Shown in pieces: positions 39,254 to 50,600 of a stretch of DNA of 64,000 nucleotides. Location of the stretch: the NCBI GenBank assembly GCA_037179335.1, contig JAKZHN010000067.1, positions 1-64,000 of the forward strand. Reading direction: 5' to 3'. The stretch comes from Cyclaneusma minus. Its lineage: Eukaryota; Ascomycota; Leotiomycetes; Marthamycetales; Marthamycetaceae. Below the pieces are notes generated by a model. The model was given only the letters and a program-made list of their open reading frames with translations. It was not told the origin of the DNA and searched no databases. The position numbers and the translations under genes were made by a program. Each line of letters begins with the position of its first letter. Position 1 is the stretch's first letter.

Positions 39254-39948
39254 TGCATGTACACTTAGCAGCATCGACGTCAAGTGGTCTGGCGATGGAG
39301 CTTCTGTTCCTTGACGGATTTCGAGGAAGGGAAGGAGCTAGATGCTGGGAAGCAAAAAAATGTTCGGAGCCCGAGCTGCACCGGGTCTGGCGAATTTAGT
39401 GGAGAACATGCTTTTCATTAGATTTGACGAGATACCAATCAAGCCCGCCGTTTGAGACTGGTCAGTGAACTCGCCATTTCTCAGTCTAGCGACTGCTAGT
39501 GACAATGTGGTGATAATTCACTCATGTAAGTAATGGGCTGATATTCGAGAGGAAGATGGCTTATAGTCGTCCTGGTTCAGGCACGTGATTTATCCTGGAA
39601 AGTTGCTCCAAGCATGTTAGCCCTGCTGACTCCTGACCTCGACCTCGGAGAAGATGGCAGACCATGAATACTGATAACTTTCAATTAATTCAAGGCTTCT
39701 CAATCTTCTAACATCTACTTTGCCTGCTATCCTGCTAACATACCAACATAGCAATAAAGCATTAGAAGAGAGCATTCAACGAAAGCCTACAAAGAAGAAT
39801 ACAAAAAAGAATGCGATACAGGCGAACAAACGACAGAAGAAAACGACAAGAGTCTCCGAAACTTGGTAAAACATACTCATCTTCCAGCACAACACACGAG
39901 CAACCATCCTTCAGCTCGACTCGCAGAAAGCATACTTGACGAGCACAC
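39254..39948. other. convergent 3' intergenic region
   Basis: About 700 bp between two convergent genes. It holds no gene or repeat that I can recognise; it presumably carries the two 3' UTRs and polyadenylation sites. An AATAAA-like ATAGCAATAAAGC lies at about 39,749-39,761. Confidence 0.5.
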
Positions 39949-42900
39949 TCAGATATCCTCCATCGTCGAATCCGAATCCGAATCCTCACTCTCCTCCACC
40001 TTCGGCAGCGGCATGCCCAACATCGCCTTCAACTTCAAACTCCCCTCTACCATCTGCCTCTGCAACTCCTTCCGCTCAATCCGCTTCTTCTCTCTCTTCT
40101 CCAACAACAAAAATTCAATCTTCTGCTGAATCGCCGCCGCATCCTCTCTCCCAATCTCCTTCTTGCTCTTCTTCTTTCCACCGCCTACCACATTCGCCTT
40201 CTGGCCTGTCTGAGGAAATTTGCTCGTGAAATTGCTCAGCTGCAGTTGGGCGAACCAATCCTCGAGCCGGTTGACCGTGCGTCCGGGCGCTTCGTCATCG
40301 TCAAGGACTTTGACGGATTTGGAAATGTTGGATAAGGGGACGTAAGGTGCGCGCGTGACGAGGGACTTGAGTGGTTGCTGTGGTGGGGGGCGAGGCACGT
40401 GCTGATTGTTCAGGGGCATCGCGCGGAATACGTCGATTGGTAGGGGAGGGGCAAGAAACGGCGGAGGCACGAAGGTGTCCATGGAAGGAAAGAAAAGGCG
40501 GTGGTACATCTCAGCCACTTGCATCGGGTCTATGTTCTCAGCTTGGTTATTGTAAGTCTCGAAGGCCGGCTTCTGTACCTCGAAGTCAGGAGCCGCGGGG
40601 TTTAGATCGCTGCTTTCGCGCTTTCGGTGTATTGGAACTGCTGACTTATACTTTGCACGTTGCTCGTGGTACTTGTTGAGAAGGACAGGCCATGGAATCC
40701 GCTTTTCATTATCTGCAGTCTCGTCGGCGGACGAGCCTCTGTCGAGCTTGATGACTGTAGATATAGTGTCCGAAGTGTCTTCGGAACAGTCAACAAGACG
40801 CAATTTGCCGGATTCGATCAGATCCACCAAGGAAGTAGTCTTCGCATCCTCTGCGGCTTCACTATCCCGGGGTGCAGCCTCGACCAATTCTTTCCAAGCA
40901 TAGCCTACCTTTGCAGGCTGACTGCCCTGTGCTTCAACAACAGGGTATCTAGTCTGGAGAAGAGCACGCGCCTTACTGCCCTTAGCATGATCAGAGGTGT
41001 GCATGTCATATGGCTCTGACTTGAACTGTTCTTGTTCCAAGCTGTTAAGGTCTGCAGCATATCTCGACTTCCTGAAAACAGCTTTGTCGGACGCATCAGT
41101 TGTTATCTTAGCACCGATTCTGTTTGCGCGGCCATTGTGATCCACATCATTATCTGCCTTGCGCCAGTTATGATCTAGTATGGCTTTCTTAGGAGGCGGC
41201 ACATAGACTTGTTTCCTGCCTTCCATCTTCTCGACTTTGCTGTCTCGTTCGATTTTTCGTCCGCGATGAAAATCGGGGTCTTTCGATGGCTCCTCGAACA
41301 CAGGTTCCGCTTTGGCTTTCGCACTCTTCTTGGCTCTGGCCTTTGCCATCGCGGTGAGGCCTTCCACCAGTCCTGTAGGCTTGATCGGTTGGTCATTGTG
41401 TTGGAGGTCCTCAAGAACAACCCATTTCTTGCCTCTCCACTCCACTCTTCTGGAAACACGCTTCTTTCCGTCGGGCGTTCGTGCCGACTCACCCCAACAC
41501 TCCCACCAATTTCCGTTTTTGAACTCATACACAGGTCTGTCTTTATCCGCGGAAGTCGATGAAGCCTCAGAGCCCGAAGTAGTGCTCGACTTGTCCACAG
41601 CCTTCAGCAAACTCGGAGCCTCAACACTTCTAACGGACCCACCGCTGATCGTTGATGCCGAGTGTGTCCAAGAAGGTGTTCGGGTTGAGCCATCAGAAGC
41701 CTCCGAGCCACGGTTGTTGGCGTCTTCCGCAGTAAAGTATGAGGTTGCCACTGAGGTCGCTGGCGTCTGACATCCTGATGGGGCTGAACTAGTGTTTCCT
41801 GAAGCACCAGACTCTGAAGTACTTGGCACTGACTGGCTGGAGCCCTCATCAGTGGAAGATTTCTTAGCCTTGCTGGTACTGCCATTCAAGTTTGAGGTAA
41901 TCGCCTTCATTAACTTTTCAAATTTGGCTGCACTTCGCTTATGGAACTCGCTGGTATACGCAACGTGCTTCTGCACTTCTGCGTGGGGTACTTCATCAGG
42001 TACCTTACTGGGCTGAAAATCAGTATCCGAATCAGTAGATCCCGTGCTGTCATCAATTGAAGCCCTTCGATGTGATTGGCGAAGACCCGCTCCCTCAATA
42101 GCTTGGTCATTGCTTTGAAGCTCAGAGGACAGAGATAGTTTGGGTTCGTTCTGAACACCGGCATTCTCTCCTCCACTGTATGCCCCAAATATCATTTCAC
42201 CCAAGTCGAACCTGACACTCTTGATACCATCGCTGCTCCGACCACTTCGAGGCTCTTTGACACGTCCGGGTAGGCTAAGAGCAGGTCTGAGTCGGGTCGG
42301 TGTCGGTGCTGGCGAAATCCAAGCTGGGCTACGAAGAGGCGAAGCCGTCTCATGTACGGTGGGACTCTTCGCACTGTCAGTCATGGTCGCACTAGGAGGG
42401 TCACCCGATGAGAAGGAGCCACAAGAGGTGTCCAGTCTCAGCCCAAGACCGCGTGGTTTGGATGAGGCGGCTGAAGCTACCGTGAGAGGGCTAGCACATG
42501 CATCGACTCTTGTGCTCTGAGGTCGATCAAGAGTTTCTGGCGGGGTGGTGAATTCAGGTTCATCGTCAGAGTCAACGTATCCCTTCGAAGCTTTCAATTC
42601 GTCAAGGCCAATCGGGAAAGTCAGCTTATCGACAAAGCTATAAGCCGATGATCCAGACGTAGAACGAGATGGTGTTTGTTCCTGTTCACACACAGCCGGG
42701 ATACCTTCCAGACCAACAGGGCTCAATGCCTCATTGGAGATGTCGTTCAGACGACCCATGATGCTGGAATGACGGATGGGACTGAAGTCTTCCTGAGACA
42801 AGCAAGCTGAGTCGTCGATAGTGTTCGAGGGTCCTCTCCCACCTCCGACGGACATCAAGCAATCACCGTCAGCAGCACCGGGCTTCACCTCACCTTCTTT

Positions 42901-43500
42901 CTGCGGCGAGACTCTTGTCCCCTCTCTCTTTCTTCCCTTGCCTTCCACAATGTCAATCTCACTAATTCCTTGGTCGATCTCCATGACAGCATTTTCATTC
43001 TGCTGCGACGCAGCAGCCTCAGTTTGAATGCCACTAGCAATCTCAATACCACCCGGGCAGCCCCCCAACGTGATCTTCATATCACCGCTACTGATTTCAA
43101 CAGACTTGTCCTTACCACCCAAGCCTGCCAGAGCACGCGCGCTGAATTTCGTCTCTTCGAACTCGCTGTCATTTTCTTTACCCACGAATCTCAAGTCTTT
43201 CAGCGAGCCTAGGCGCGTTGGGCTTCGACCCAATCTTGAGGTGTTGTTTGCCAAAGAATCCGCAGGGCTGGGAGTGGCGGGCAGAGGTACAGACCGCGGA
43301 CTCGCCTTCGGACTGCGTGTACTGCCGCCAGGGCTCTTCTTGCCGGGCGGGAAGGCCACTTTCACTTTGAGTGGACTTCGGTTGCGCGAGAGAACAGGCT
43401 TGCGTACTGGGCTGCTGCCAGTCGAGGTCCGAAGGCGGATCCCGCGAGCTTGGGCACCGGGGAGCGGTGACGCAGGTTGAGGGATCTGAGACTCAGGCAT
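39949..43500 (-). CDS. large low-complexity protein of unknown function (1,183 aa)
   Basis: Single-exon frame from ATG at 43,500 (MPESQIPQPASPLPG). The frame stays open a further 186 bp upstream, but that part is hydrophobic and unlike the rest, and may be leader. The N-terminal third is dense in Ser-Pro and Thr-Pro (for example SPVRKPVLSRNRSPLK), suggesting proline-directed kinase sites. A Trp-rich charged segment lies at about residues 660-700 (NWWECWGESARTPDGKKRVS, VEWRGKKWVVLED). The C-terminus is a basic, probably helical stretch (LLLEKREKKRIERKELQRQM) followed by an acidic tail (ESEDSDSDSTMEDI). I recognise no known domain. It looks nuclear or cytoskeletal in style, but that is guesswork. 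Alternative N-terminus: an ATG at 44,051 joined by two introns in frame. Confidence 0.8.
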   Translation of the reverse strand: MPESQIPQPASPLPGAQARGIRLRTSTGSSPVRKPVLSRNRSPLKVKVAFPPGKKSPGGSTRSPKASPRSVPLPATPSPADSLANNTSRLGRSPTRLGSLKDLRFVGKENDSEFEETKFSARALAGLGGKDKSVEISSGDMKITLGGCPGGIEIASGIQTEAAASQQNENAVMEIDQGISEIDIVEGKGRKREGTRVSPQKEGEVKPGAADGDCLMSVGGGRGPSNTIDDSACLSQEDFSPIRHSSIMGRLNDISNEALSPVGLEGIPAVCEQEQTPSRSTSGSSAYSFVDKLTFPIGLDELKASKGYVDSDDEPEFTTPPETLDRPQSTRVDACASPLTVASAASSKPRGLGLRLDTSCGSFSSGDPPSATMTDSAKSPTVHETASPLRSPAWISPAPTPTRLRPALSLPGRVKEPRSGRSSDGIKSVRFDLGEMIFGAYSGGENAGVQNEPKLSLSSELQSNDQAIEGAGLRQSHRRASIDDSTGSTDSDTDFQPSKVPDEVPHAEVQKHVAYTSEFHKRSAAKFEKLMKAITSNLNGSTSKAKKSSTDEGSSQSVPSTSESGASGNTSSAPSGCQTPATSVATSYFTAEDANNRGSEASDGSTRTPSWTHSASTISGGSVRSVEAPSLLKAVDKSSTTSGSEASSTSADKDRPVYEFKNGNWWECWGESARTPDGKKRVSRRVEWRGKKWVVLEDLQHNDQPIKPTGLVEGLTAMAKARAKKSAKAKAEPVFEEPSKDPDFHRGRKIERDSKVEKMEGRKQVYVPPPKKAILDHNWRKADNDVDHNGRANRIGAKITTDASDKAVFRKSRYAADLNSLEQEQFKSEPYDMHTSDHAKGSKARALLQTRYPVVEAQGSQPAKVGYAWKELVEAAPRDSEAAEDAKTTSLVDLIESGKLRLVDCSEDTSDTISTVIKLDRGSSADETADNEKRIPWPVLLNKYHEQRAKYKSAVPIHRKRESSDLNPAAPDFEVQKPAFETYNNQAENIDPMQVAEMYHRLFFPSMDTFVPPPFLAPPLPIDVFRAMPLNNQHVPRPPPQQPLKSLVTRAPYVPLSNISKSVKVLDDDEAPGRTVNRLEDWFAQLQLSNFTSKFPQTGQKANVVGGGKKKSKKEIGREDAAAIQQKIEFLLLEKREKKRIERKELQRQMVEGSLKLKAMLGMPLPKVEESEDSDSDSTMEDI

Positions 43501-44352
43501 CTTGATTGACAGCGACGCGTGGCAGAGAAGAGGAAGCCGTGGTGCTGCTAAGAGCATAGTGGTCAGCATATGAACACAGCGAATCTGGCTTCTTGATGTT
43601 GTTGAAACAGGGGATGTGAGTAAGGCAAAGAAACTGCCGATGATTGTGATCCAGGCAACAGGCCAAAAAAGCCTGTACTCCTGCATACACTCAAGGTGAA
43701 AGAAGGGCAGCAGAACAGCTTACCAAGGACCACACTCAAGGTGGGTAAGCCTGTAGTGATGTCGAAGCCGGTGTCGGACTTTCGCTATAGTCCCTTCGCT
43801 CGAGACTGGTTACTAACAAAACAAAAGTGCCTCCAATGCTTTCTGCCCGGCTGATAACGCGATGCAAGATGCTAGAAGTTCGGCGATCGAACTTGGTGAA
43901 AGGAGTTCCAAAAACTGGAGGGCCAGTGGTGTCGTTGATGATGGAGAAGAGAGACGGAGGAGCAGTTGAGGAAAAGCTGGAGATAAGAGGGGAAAGACGT
44001 TGCATAGGTGATGCACCATCTGGTCTTACCTTCAGTAGCCATTTGGAAGGCGTCGTTGTGGTTGAGATCTGCAGTTTCCTGTGTTGTAAGTAAGGAAGGG
44101 ACTTACCTGCTCTGGCGTGCGGATAGCTCTGCACTGCAACCCCGGGAACCTTAAACTGCACGACAGCATAAGATGTACACAACATTGAAAGATAGGATAA
44201 AATGCAGATGGAGTAAGACCTGAGAAGTGTCAATTCCAATTTCCACAATTCCGAGAGTTATACGACGTTAAGCCTCTCCATGAAGGAGAAGCACGAGATG
44301 ACCGCAGCATGAGCACCAGGCCAGTACCATCAACGCCAAACGTCCGAAAAGT
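43501..44352 (-). promoter_or_regulatory. probable spliced 5' leader between AIM24 and the large gene
   Basis: On the minus strand, ATGGCTACTGAAG at 44,051 is followed by a donor-like GTAAGA. A second exon, GCTTACCCACC to GTCCTTG (about 43,751-43,725), is bounded by CTACAG and GTAAGC. An acceptor CTCTTAG lies near 43,551. Spliced this way the frame runs into the 1,183-residue protein; spliced to the acceptor before GAGTACAGG it gives a short separate frame. Whether this is leader or coding cannot be decided from sequence alone. Confidence 0.35.
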
Positions 44353-45771
44353 TTAAAACCCGCCGTGTGCACCCAGCCACTGGCCGAAAGCCGTCTGTTC
44401 ATAATTAGTAATGCCAATCTCGCGCTCATGTCAGTAGTGTTGACTTACCGGATTTCTCGTCTGAATGAAGACGGTTCCTGGACCCGTGAACTTGCAAACC
44501 AGGCCTTCTCCTGACGCAAGCCCAGACATAACGCCACCAGAAGCAACGCGCTCAATTACATACTTGGTGTTCCAAGCGACGAGGTGGCCGTTATCAACCA
44601 CATAACGTTCACCTTCTTGCAACTAGTTGATGCTTTCAGTGCTATGCCCATGGCTTTGGTTCTCCTGAAGTCGACTCATACTCACATCTTTCCTGATAAT
44701 GGCTCCCAAACTTGTGATCCAAACGATTCCCGTCCCCGACATCTTATACACAAACAAGCCCTCGCCAGAAAACATGGCCTTTCCTATGCCCTGCCTCTTA
44801 TAGTCCTTCACAATTCCCTGTGTCGCCGCCAGAAAACAATCTTTACTCAAGCTCCACTGCTCGTTTCCGCTCAATCTCAAGTTGGTGATATCTCCTAGCG
44901 AGGCCGGAGCTAGTAATAGTTCCCCAGGACCGGTATATGTCGAGTGCAGCAGATCGCCGCTAGCTACGAGCTTCTTCATGCTAAATTTGACGGATCCTTT
45001 GACGGTCATTGTGTGCGACATTGCAATCATGGCCCCGGGCCTGACTTGCAATGGGCAGCCAATGGCCAGTTGGAGAGTCAAGATAGAGTTTGTATCTCGG
45101 TGGCTGATGCGGTAGCTTCCGCCATTGAATGTACCGACATCATCTTGCGTAGCACTTGCGCCGACAAAGTGGTTGGCAGGTGGTGCACCATTTTGAAGGT
45201 TCATTGTCTGGCTAGTGTTCAAAGCTGGTTTTTCGAGGTCATCCTCTCCCTGCTGTGCATAGGCCGCGGACTTCTCGGGCGGGTATGGAGCGCTGGGTTC
45301 CGGGTTTCCAACCAGGCCGCCTGAAGGAGGGGGCTCAGCATATCCAGGAGCTCCGGAAGGATGGATTGGGGCCGGACCGGGAGACCCTCCATAAGAGAAT
45401 TGAGATGACTGAGAGTAGGAGGCACGATGAGAGAAATTCGGGGGAGTATAGGTTCGTGATTGGGGTTGCTGGGAAGGAGTCTGGGCTTGTGGAGGTGGAG
45501 GATAGGAGGCGGTATTCTGCGGAGGGGATTGTGCTGGTGGAGGAGGGTAGTATTGCGTATGAGATGTTTGGGTTGGTGGTGGAGAAGAGGGAGGAGGAGC
45601 AAAATGTTGTTGACCTGGCGAACGTTGTCAGACGAAGCTGAAATCGGTAGTTTGGTTGAAAGAAGACCTACTGGCATAGCCATTCTTGTCAGGGGGCGCT
45701 ATGAGAAGTCAGTCGAGAGCTTCGTCAGGTCGGAATTGGGCTGCCATACGAGGATAGTAACCTTGCGACAT
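44353..45771 (-). CDS. AIM24: AIM24 family protein (altered inheritance of mitochondria)
   Basis: Five exons on the minus strand: 45,771-45,750; 45,698-45,672; 45,614-44,686; 44,622-44,449; 44,394-44,353; total 397 residues, in frame. It starts MSQGYYPPPPDKNGYASQQ, then a long Pro/Gln/Ser/Tyr-rich segment (to about residue 150), then the AIM24 beta-rich fold: LQLAIGCPLQVRPGAMIAMS, TGPGELLLAP, MFSGEGLFVYKMSGTG, VVDNGHLVAWNTKY, SGEGLVCKFTGPGTVFIQTR, ending NPTAFGQWLGAHGGF. In yeast Aim24 is a mitochondrial inner-membrane protein needed for MICOS integrity. This form has no obvious mitochondrial leader but a Pro-rich N-terminus, as in the shorter cytosolic-type family members, so location is uncertain. 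Introns 51-63 nt. Exon 1 donor (GTATGG) is the least certain junction. Confidence 0.9.
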
Positions 45772-46476
45772 TTTCGTTGGAGTCTTTCTGTCCTAGGCTT
45801 CAAGATCGGGGTCTGGTTCTGCGCACTTGGACAGCTGATCTTTGACGCGATTCTCCGCGATCTGGTCGGCATGCCATCAGCTCATGTTCAGCAGGATGAC
45901 AGGTTCGCAATGCAGCTTTTGGATTCCCCGCCTCAGTACCAGCTGTCGAACAACTCACCAGGGCTTTGGTCCGTATTCTCCCAGGAATAAACAGGCCGTA
46001 GATTAGCGAGAGCTTTAGAGAAGTGTTTTTCAAACACAAACTATTCTCGAGTCGAAACCTCTTGCGAAAAGAGTCGAATGACATGCGGATAAGAGAAGGA
46101 AGCAGACCAAGGTGACAACTCCGAAGAGACTTGAGCTCCCGCGCGCTTGCGCTGCTGCACATGTATGCGGCCTACCTTGCATCAATCTGAGCTGTGCTAT
46201 TTCCAGAAAGACAGACCAGCCATTCAACGCCCTTCTCTCTCGACAGTTTTGCTGTACATGGCCCCGTCGACAGCCAATTGTGGTGCGGGAATAGCGACAT
46301 GGTAACCGTGGGGTCGATTTAGCTTCAGAGATGTTGTGGCCTCGGCGCTTAAACCCATGTCCCAAGGCGGTGCCTGAAATCTGGCGTAGGATTGCTGTCT
46401 ACTGAGCCCACATGTATATGAATCAAATCGTGCAGCCAATTCACATCACACCATCAGAGCCTCTCAAAGTTCTTCA
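45772..46476. other. AIM24 upstream region
   Basis: About 700 bp between the AIM24 start and the tRNA gene. It should hold the AIM24 promoter (minus direction). Short frames on both strands carry no motif. No repeat was seen. Confidence 0.5.
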
Positions 46477-46569
46477 TCCCCGATGGTCTAACGGTCATGA
46501 TTTCCGCTTGTCAATCCCGAAAGGGATAACAAGTCGCGGGAGACCGGGGTTCGACTCCCCGTCGAGGAG
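46477..46569 (+). tRNA. tRNA-Asp(GUC) with 21-nt intron
   Basis: A cloverleaf folds from TCCCCGA to TCGAGGA plus discriminator G73. The D-arm region is TGGTCTAACGGTCATGA, the T-arm is CGGGGTTCGACTCCCCG. The anticodon stem TCCGC pairs GCGGG, with loop TTGTCA/C giving anticodon GTC. A 21-nt intron (46,514-46,534) sits after position 37, the standard place for nuclear tRNA introns; the mature length is 72. The intron itself can form ATCCC-GAAA-GGGAT, a five-pair stem with a GNRA loop. The acceptor stem has one C4-A69 mismatch. Internal A and B boxes lie in the D and T arms as usual for RNA polymerase III. Confidence 0.93.
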
Positions 46570-47009
46570 AAATTTTGCTGCTATTTATTCTTGGATACGT
46601 TCGTTGCTAGTGCGTATCAGGCAGATTCCCAGGCTGAAGACTACTGACATGCACTTTTTGGTCTTTGCTTTTTGATTTTTGATGCAGCCTGTATTTCTGC
46701 ACTGTCAGAAATATATGATCATTCCATAGGGCTTACATAGAGTGCGGAACTCGGACTGCGTTGCTTGATTGTGATTGGTGGAGATAGCGAACTGTACGCA
46801 GTGCCAAAAGTGTTCGAGCGTATGTAGGATGCCTTGGTGCCTCATCTTCAACCTTCATCCCCACTTCACCAACTTTCCGCCAACGTCACATCATCCGACC
46901 CAAGCAACTCACTTGTACTGCCTCTAGGCTGTGTGACTGAGCGCTCCGGTCGCGCGGCTCATTCTGACGTGACATCGAGAACCCAAAGTCCCATGCACGC
47001 GAAGTGAAC
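46570..47009. other. intergenic region between tRNA-Asp and VFA1
   Basis: About 440 bp. Position 46,666-46,680 has CTTTGCTTTTTGATTTTTG, T-runs that could serve as an RNA polymerase III terminator region, although about 95 bp downstream of the tRNA; no run of four or more T lies closer except TTTT at 46,573-46,576 (AAATTTTGC). The rest is the VFA1 promoter. Confidence 0.4.
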
Positions 47010-47682
47010 ATGTCTTTCCAGAACGTCTATCACCACCGCAAAGTAGCAGACACTGCCTCTAAACCGTGTGAAATCTGCTACAAGCCAAGTACAAGCGTCC
47101 TTGTCACTCCTGACACCAAGGTGCGCCTACTCGCCGTATGTAGACCTGCAGCCTGCTAACTGCGTTCCAGGACTTCTTCTATGTCTGTCCGGCCCATCTC
47201 AAGGACCAGAAATTTTGCAGTCCCATCATAGACCAAGCAGCTGTCGCGGCCAGGAAGAAACAGGAGTTGGAGGCGGAAAAGGAAAGGCTGAAGCAAGAGT
47301 ACGAGGAAAAGCAGAAGAAAAAGAAGGACAAAGAGAAAGAAAAGGACAAGAAGGAGGATGAAAAGAAAGATGGAAAGGAGAAAGATGACGCGAAAGACGA
47401 AAAAGTGAGTCTCTCTATTCGGCTTATAGACAAAAACTTAAACTCTTTGTAGAATAAGGTTGACCTGAAACTGGATGCTCCCAACGAGCAAGAACCAAGG
47501 ATATTTGCTCTGCAAAGGTACGGAATTCCAAGTGTATTCAGCCGATATGCTCACAATTCGACTACAGTGCCTTCTACCAGATGCGTGTAAACAAGAAAAA
47601 GGTCGTAGAGCAAGCAAAACGGAACCGCGAACGCTTGCAGAATCCTAATCTTTTCCCGGCTGTACCAAAGGACTTGCCCTGA
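47010..47682 (+). CDS. VFA1: Vps4-associated protein 1 family (DUF1742)
   Basis: Exons 47,010-47,120, 47,171-47,404, 47,453-47,517 and 47,568-47,682 give 174 residues; introns of 50, 48 and 50 nt with GCTAAC branch in the first. It starts MSFQNVYHHRKVADTASKPC. A CxxC (KPCEICYKP) pairs with a CxxH (FYVCPAHL), a likely zinc site split by intron 1. A very long charged Lys/Glu helix follows (about residues 60-115). The C-terminus, FYQMRVNKKKVVEQAKRN to NPNLFPAVPKDLP, matches the family's conserved tail. Yeast Vfa1 binds the MIT domain of the ESCRT ATPase Vps4 and stimulates it at endosomes; the same role is inferred here. Confidence 0.92.
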
Positions 47683-50600
47683 GTATCTCACCATTTCACG
47701 TCATTCTTTATGACCTGAACTGCAGAAGCACAAAGTCCTGGCAATGCTCGGATAATCTGGATTCCCGAGAGCTTGAGACACATGGTGGTCATCGTGGATG
47801 CAACAGTATTGAAGCCGTTGCGAGAAGCAGTCAGAAATCGCCTTCTTCGCCTTGCCGGTTGCCGACCTGGGAGGCATTCAGCGGATTCCTGTACTTTGGA
47901 TTATGCAGAAGACGCCGACAGATTATGGGAATCCCATACAGCAACGAAAAATCGGATTTTCACGCCGATGGTACAAGGATTCTTCGATCGCTCTTGGGCC
48001 ACGCCACATATGAGACCTAACCTCATGGACTACAAGTCGGCGTCAACCGGAGAGTCGAGAGGCCTGTTGTTAGCAAATAGCAACATGCTCTTGGTCGGGA
48101 AACGATCAGACGAAAATACAACATGAAGTGCCATCGGGGAACGATCTGTCGGATGCTCTCGAAAGCCCGGATGCTGATCCGGGCTTCAGGGGCTACGGCC
48201 TCCTCTCTATTTTTCAGTACGACTATTTTATGCAATGCGCCAGTACTATCCTCCAGGGACTTTGAACCCCATCACGCCTTCAGTGATCGGCACGAATTTT
48301 GGCTTTGTGGCGCCATTGACGCCGCGCCACGCTTTTACAAATCTCAGCCTCGATTCGTTTGACACTTTAGTGCTTACCTGCGCGTTCACGATGACTGAGA
48401 TGACTAATTTGAATTGCTAGTCAACACATCAAATGTTCTTCTCACTTGTTGTCTGTTGAACCTTGACCCTCGTCGTCTATGCGGAGCATTTTCGGCTTTG
48501 TGGGACCAACCCGAGCTACTGGCCGTGGACTTCAGACCACATCGCGGTATTCGCGATCTTCAGATCATACAAGTTGAAGGAACAAGCTCTTGCAAACTTC
48601 GATCCATGTCACCTGTTTTTGTGTGCTTGGTAGTTGATCCCTCGTTAGTCATGTCGCAGTTCCTTCCGCGGTGTCGATGGCCGACATTTTATCTCGCATG
48701 GCATTCCCAGATAGGTAGTCAACAACTCACCGTACTTGTCGTGTCCTCCGAAAGTTATATCCTGCCTGATCTTGATACATGTACAGACTTTGTTGTACAG
48801 TTGACAACGCTTGGATTCTCAATTCCGGTCAGACTGTATATCAAGCCCCCCTTGCAGACCATGATACTGATGACTAGAGTCAGATTCGACACATATATGT
48901 TGTTGGATCAACACACAGCCAGTTGCCATAGCGGCCTGCCAAGGCGTCAACTCTATTCCCCAGACCCCCACACTCCACTTCCGGGGTCCTAAGCTTCTGT
49001 TACCAGTCATGGTTTCAGGACCTGCACGGTTGGATAGGTAGTGACTGGCCCCTAACTCCACGAGCGAATCTGACCATATCGGCAGTTATTCGTCCACAGA
49101 TGCCTGCCATCCGTTTTGCGGAGGCTACATGTACTCATCTCACCGCCCAGGTTGCTCTCCAGCGTTCACTACAAGGGCCAGGATCATTATTATCCACTTT
49201 AGGCATTCAGATATCATCGACAGTCCGTGCTCTGCCCCAGTCTCCGCACGAACGGCCCTACGTACCCCAGCCCCTAGTATTATGTTCCGGCTACGGATAT
49301 ATCAGACGGTCAGACCCACACAGGCTACAGCACGGGGCGACGAATAAGATGTTGAGGTCAACGTATCAAGCTCCTGGAGTCTGGCTAACGAGGGATTCCC
49401 GACTGATGAGCTGTATCCCAATGCGAAATCCTCTCAGAAAGTCAATACTATGGGGTAGATACGGGCACAACCGGTTTCCTTGCCTGCATTATCTTGGGTT
49501 ATCTCTCCACTGCAATCCCTACCACAGTGCCGGACGCGTACAATCGGCCAGGATTTTAATTCACTCCCTGTAAGCCACGTGGAGAAGTGGAGTTGGTTTA
49601 GTGGGACCGGCTTGGCAATATTGTTTTTTCAATAGGGACCTATAGGTAATACTGAAGCCATTCGAGAAATCTCTTTTTTTGCTATTTAAAAACACTTATT
49701 TTACGGGCATCTGGACTCTCTATTTCTATTTCTGTCTCGAATTTCTCCCGTATTTTTTGCTTGCGTGGTTATTAAGGAATTTTTGAATCAAAACCACCAG
49801 ATTGCTAATCTTACCCCATTGTAGTAAATGGCCTAGGACCCACAACCACGACTTACCCTGGCGCTAACTGACCCACTGGGAATTAAAATCCTGGCCGACT
49901 GTACGCTATAGACCAGGTGTGCATAAGAAACTCATGTGGATGCACATAGTAGCAATTGAACGGAAGCTCCAGAGTTAGATTGGGAATATGAACGACCCAA
50001 CCAGGTATAGGCGCAAGATTGTGAAGTCGCAGCATTAGAAAGCCGAATGTCACAAAATACCTACATGTTAGTAACGGCTTGCAAGCTGCTCCTCCAGCGA
50101 CTCAGAGGAGCAACATTTGAAGTCCTTGCTTTGCTGATGGCAGTTATTTGCTCATCCGTACAATGAAGGTTTGAACCTGGTTTCCCGCCATCTCAATAAC
50201 CCTACCCGGCTTAGATACTGCTCACAAAGTCTTGCTGAGTACTTTAAATAGTTATAATTACTCTGGATATTCTTGATCACTTTGAATATTCCTGGTTATT
50301 CTGGATATTTCTGATTATTATAGATATTCCTAATGACTATAAGTATTCCTAATTATTATGAATATTCCTGATCACCGAGAGTGAGAGTGTTCTGGCAGCG
50401 TGGGTAATTGCCGAGGGAGGCTTAGTAGGAGTCTAGCGTGTGTTCGTTGTAGCCGCGGCCGTAAATTATTGAGAGTTCGGATAGTTTTCTCAACTTCCTC
50501 GTATAAATTTAAAAAACATCCAGGACGGCATTTCATTATCGGTATCCGCCCACAGCCTGAGAACCTACCTAGTTACGTGGGTCGTGGATCATGGCAACGT

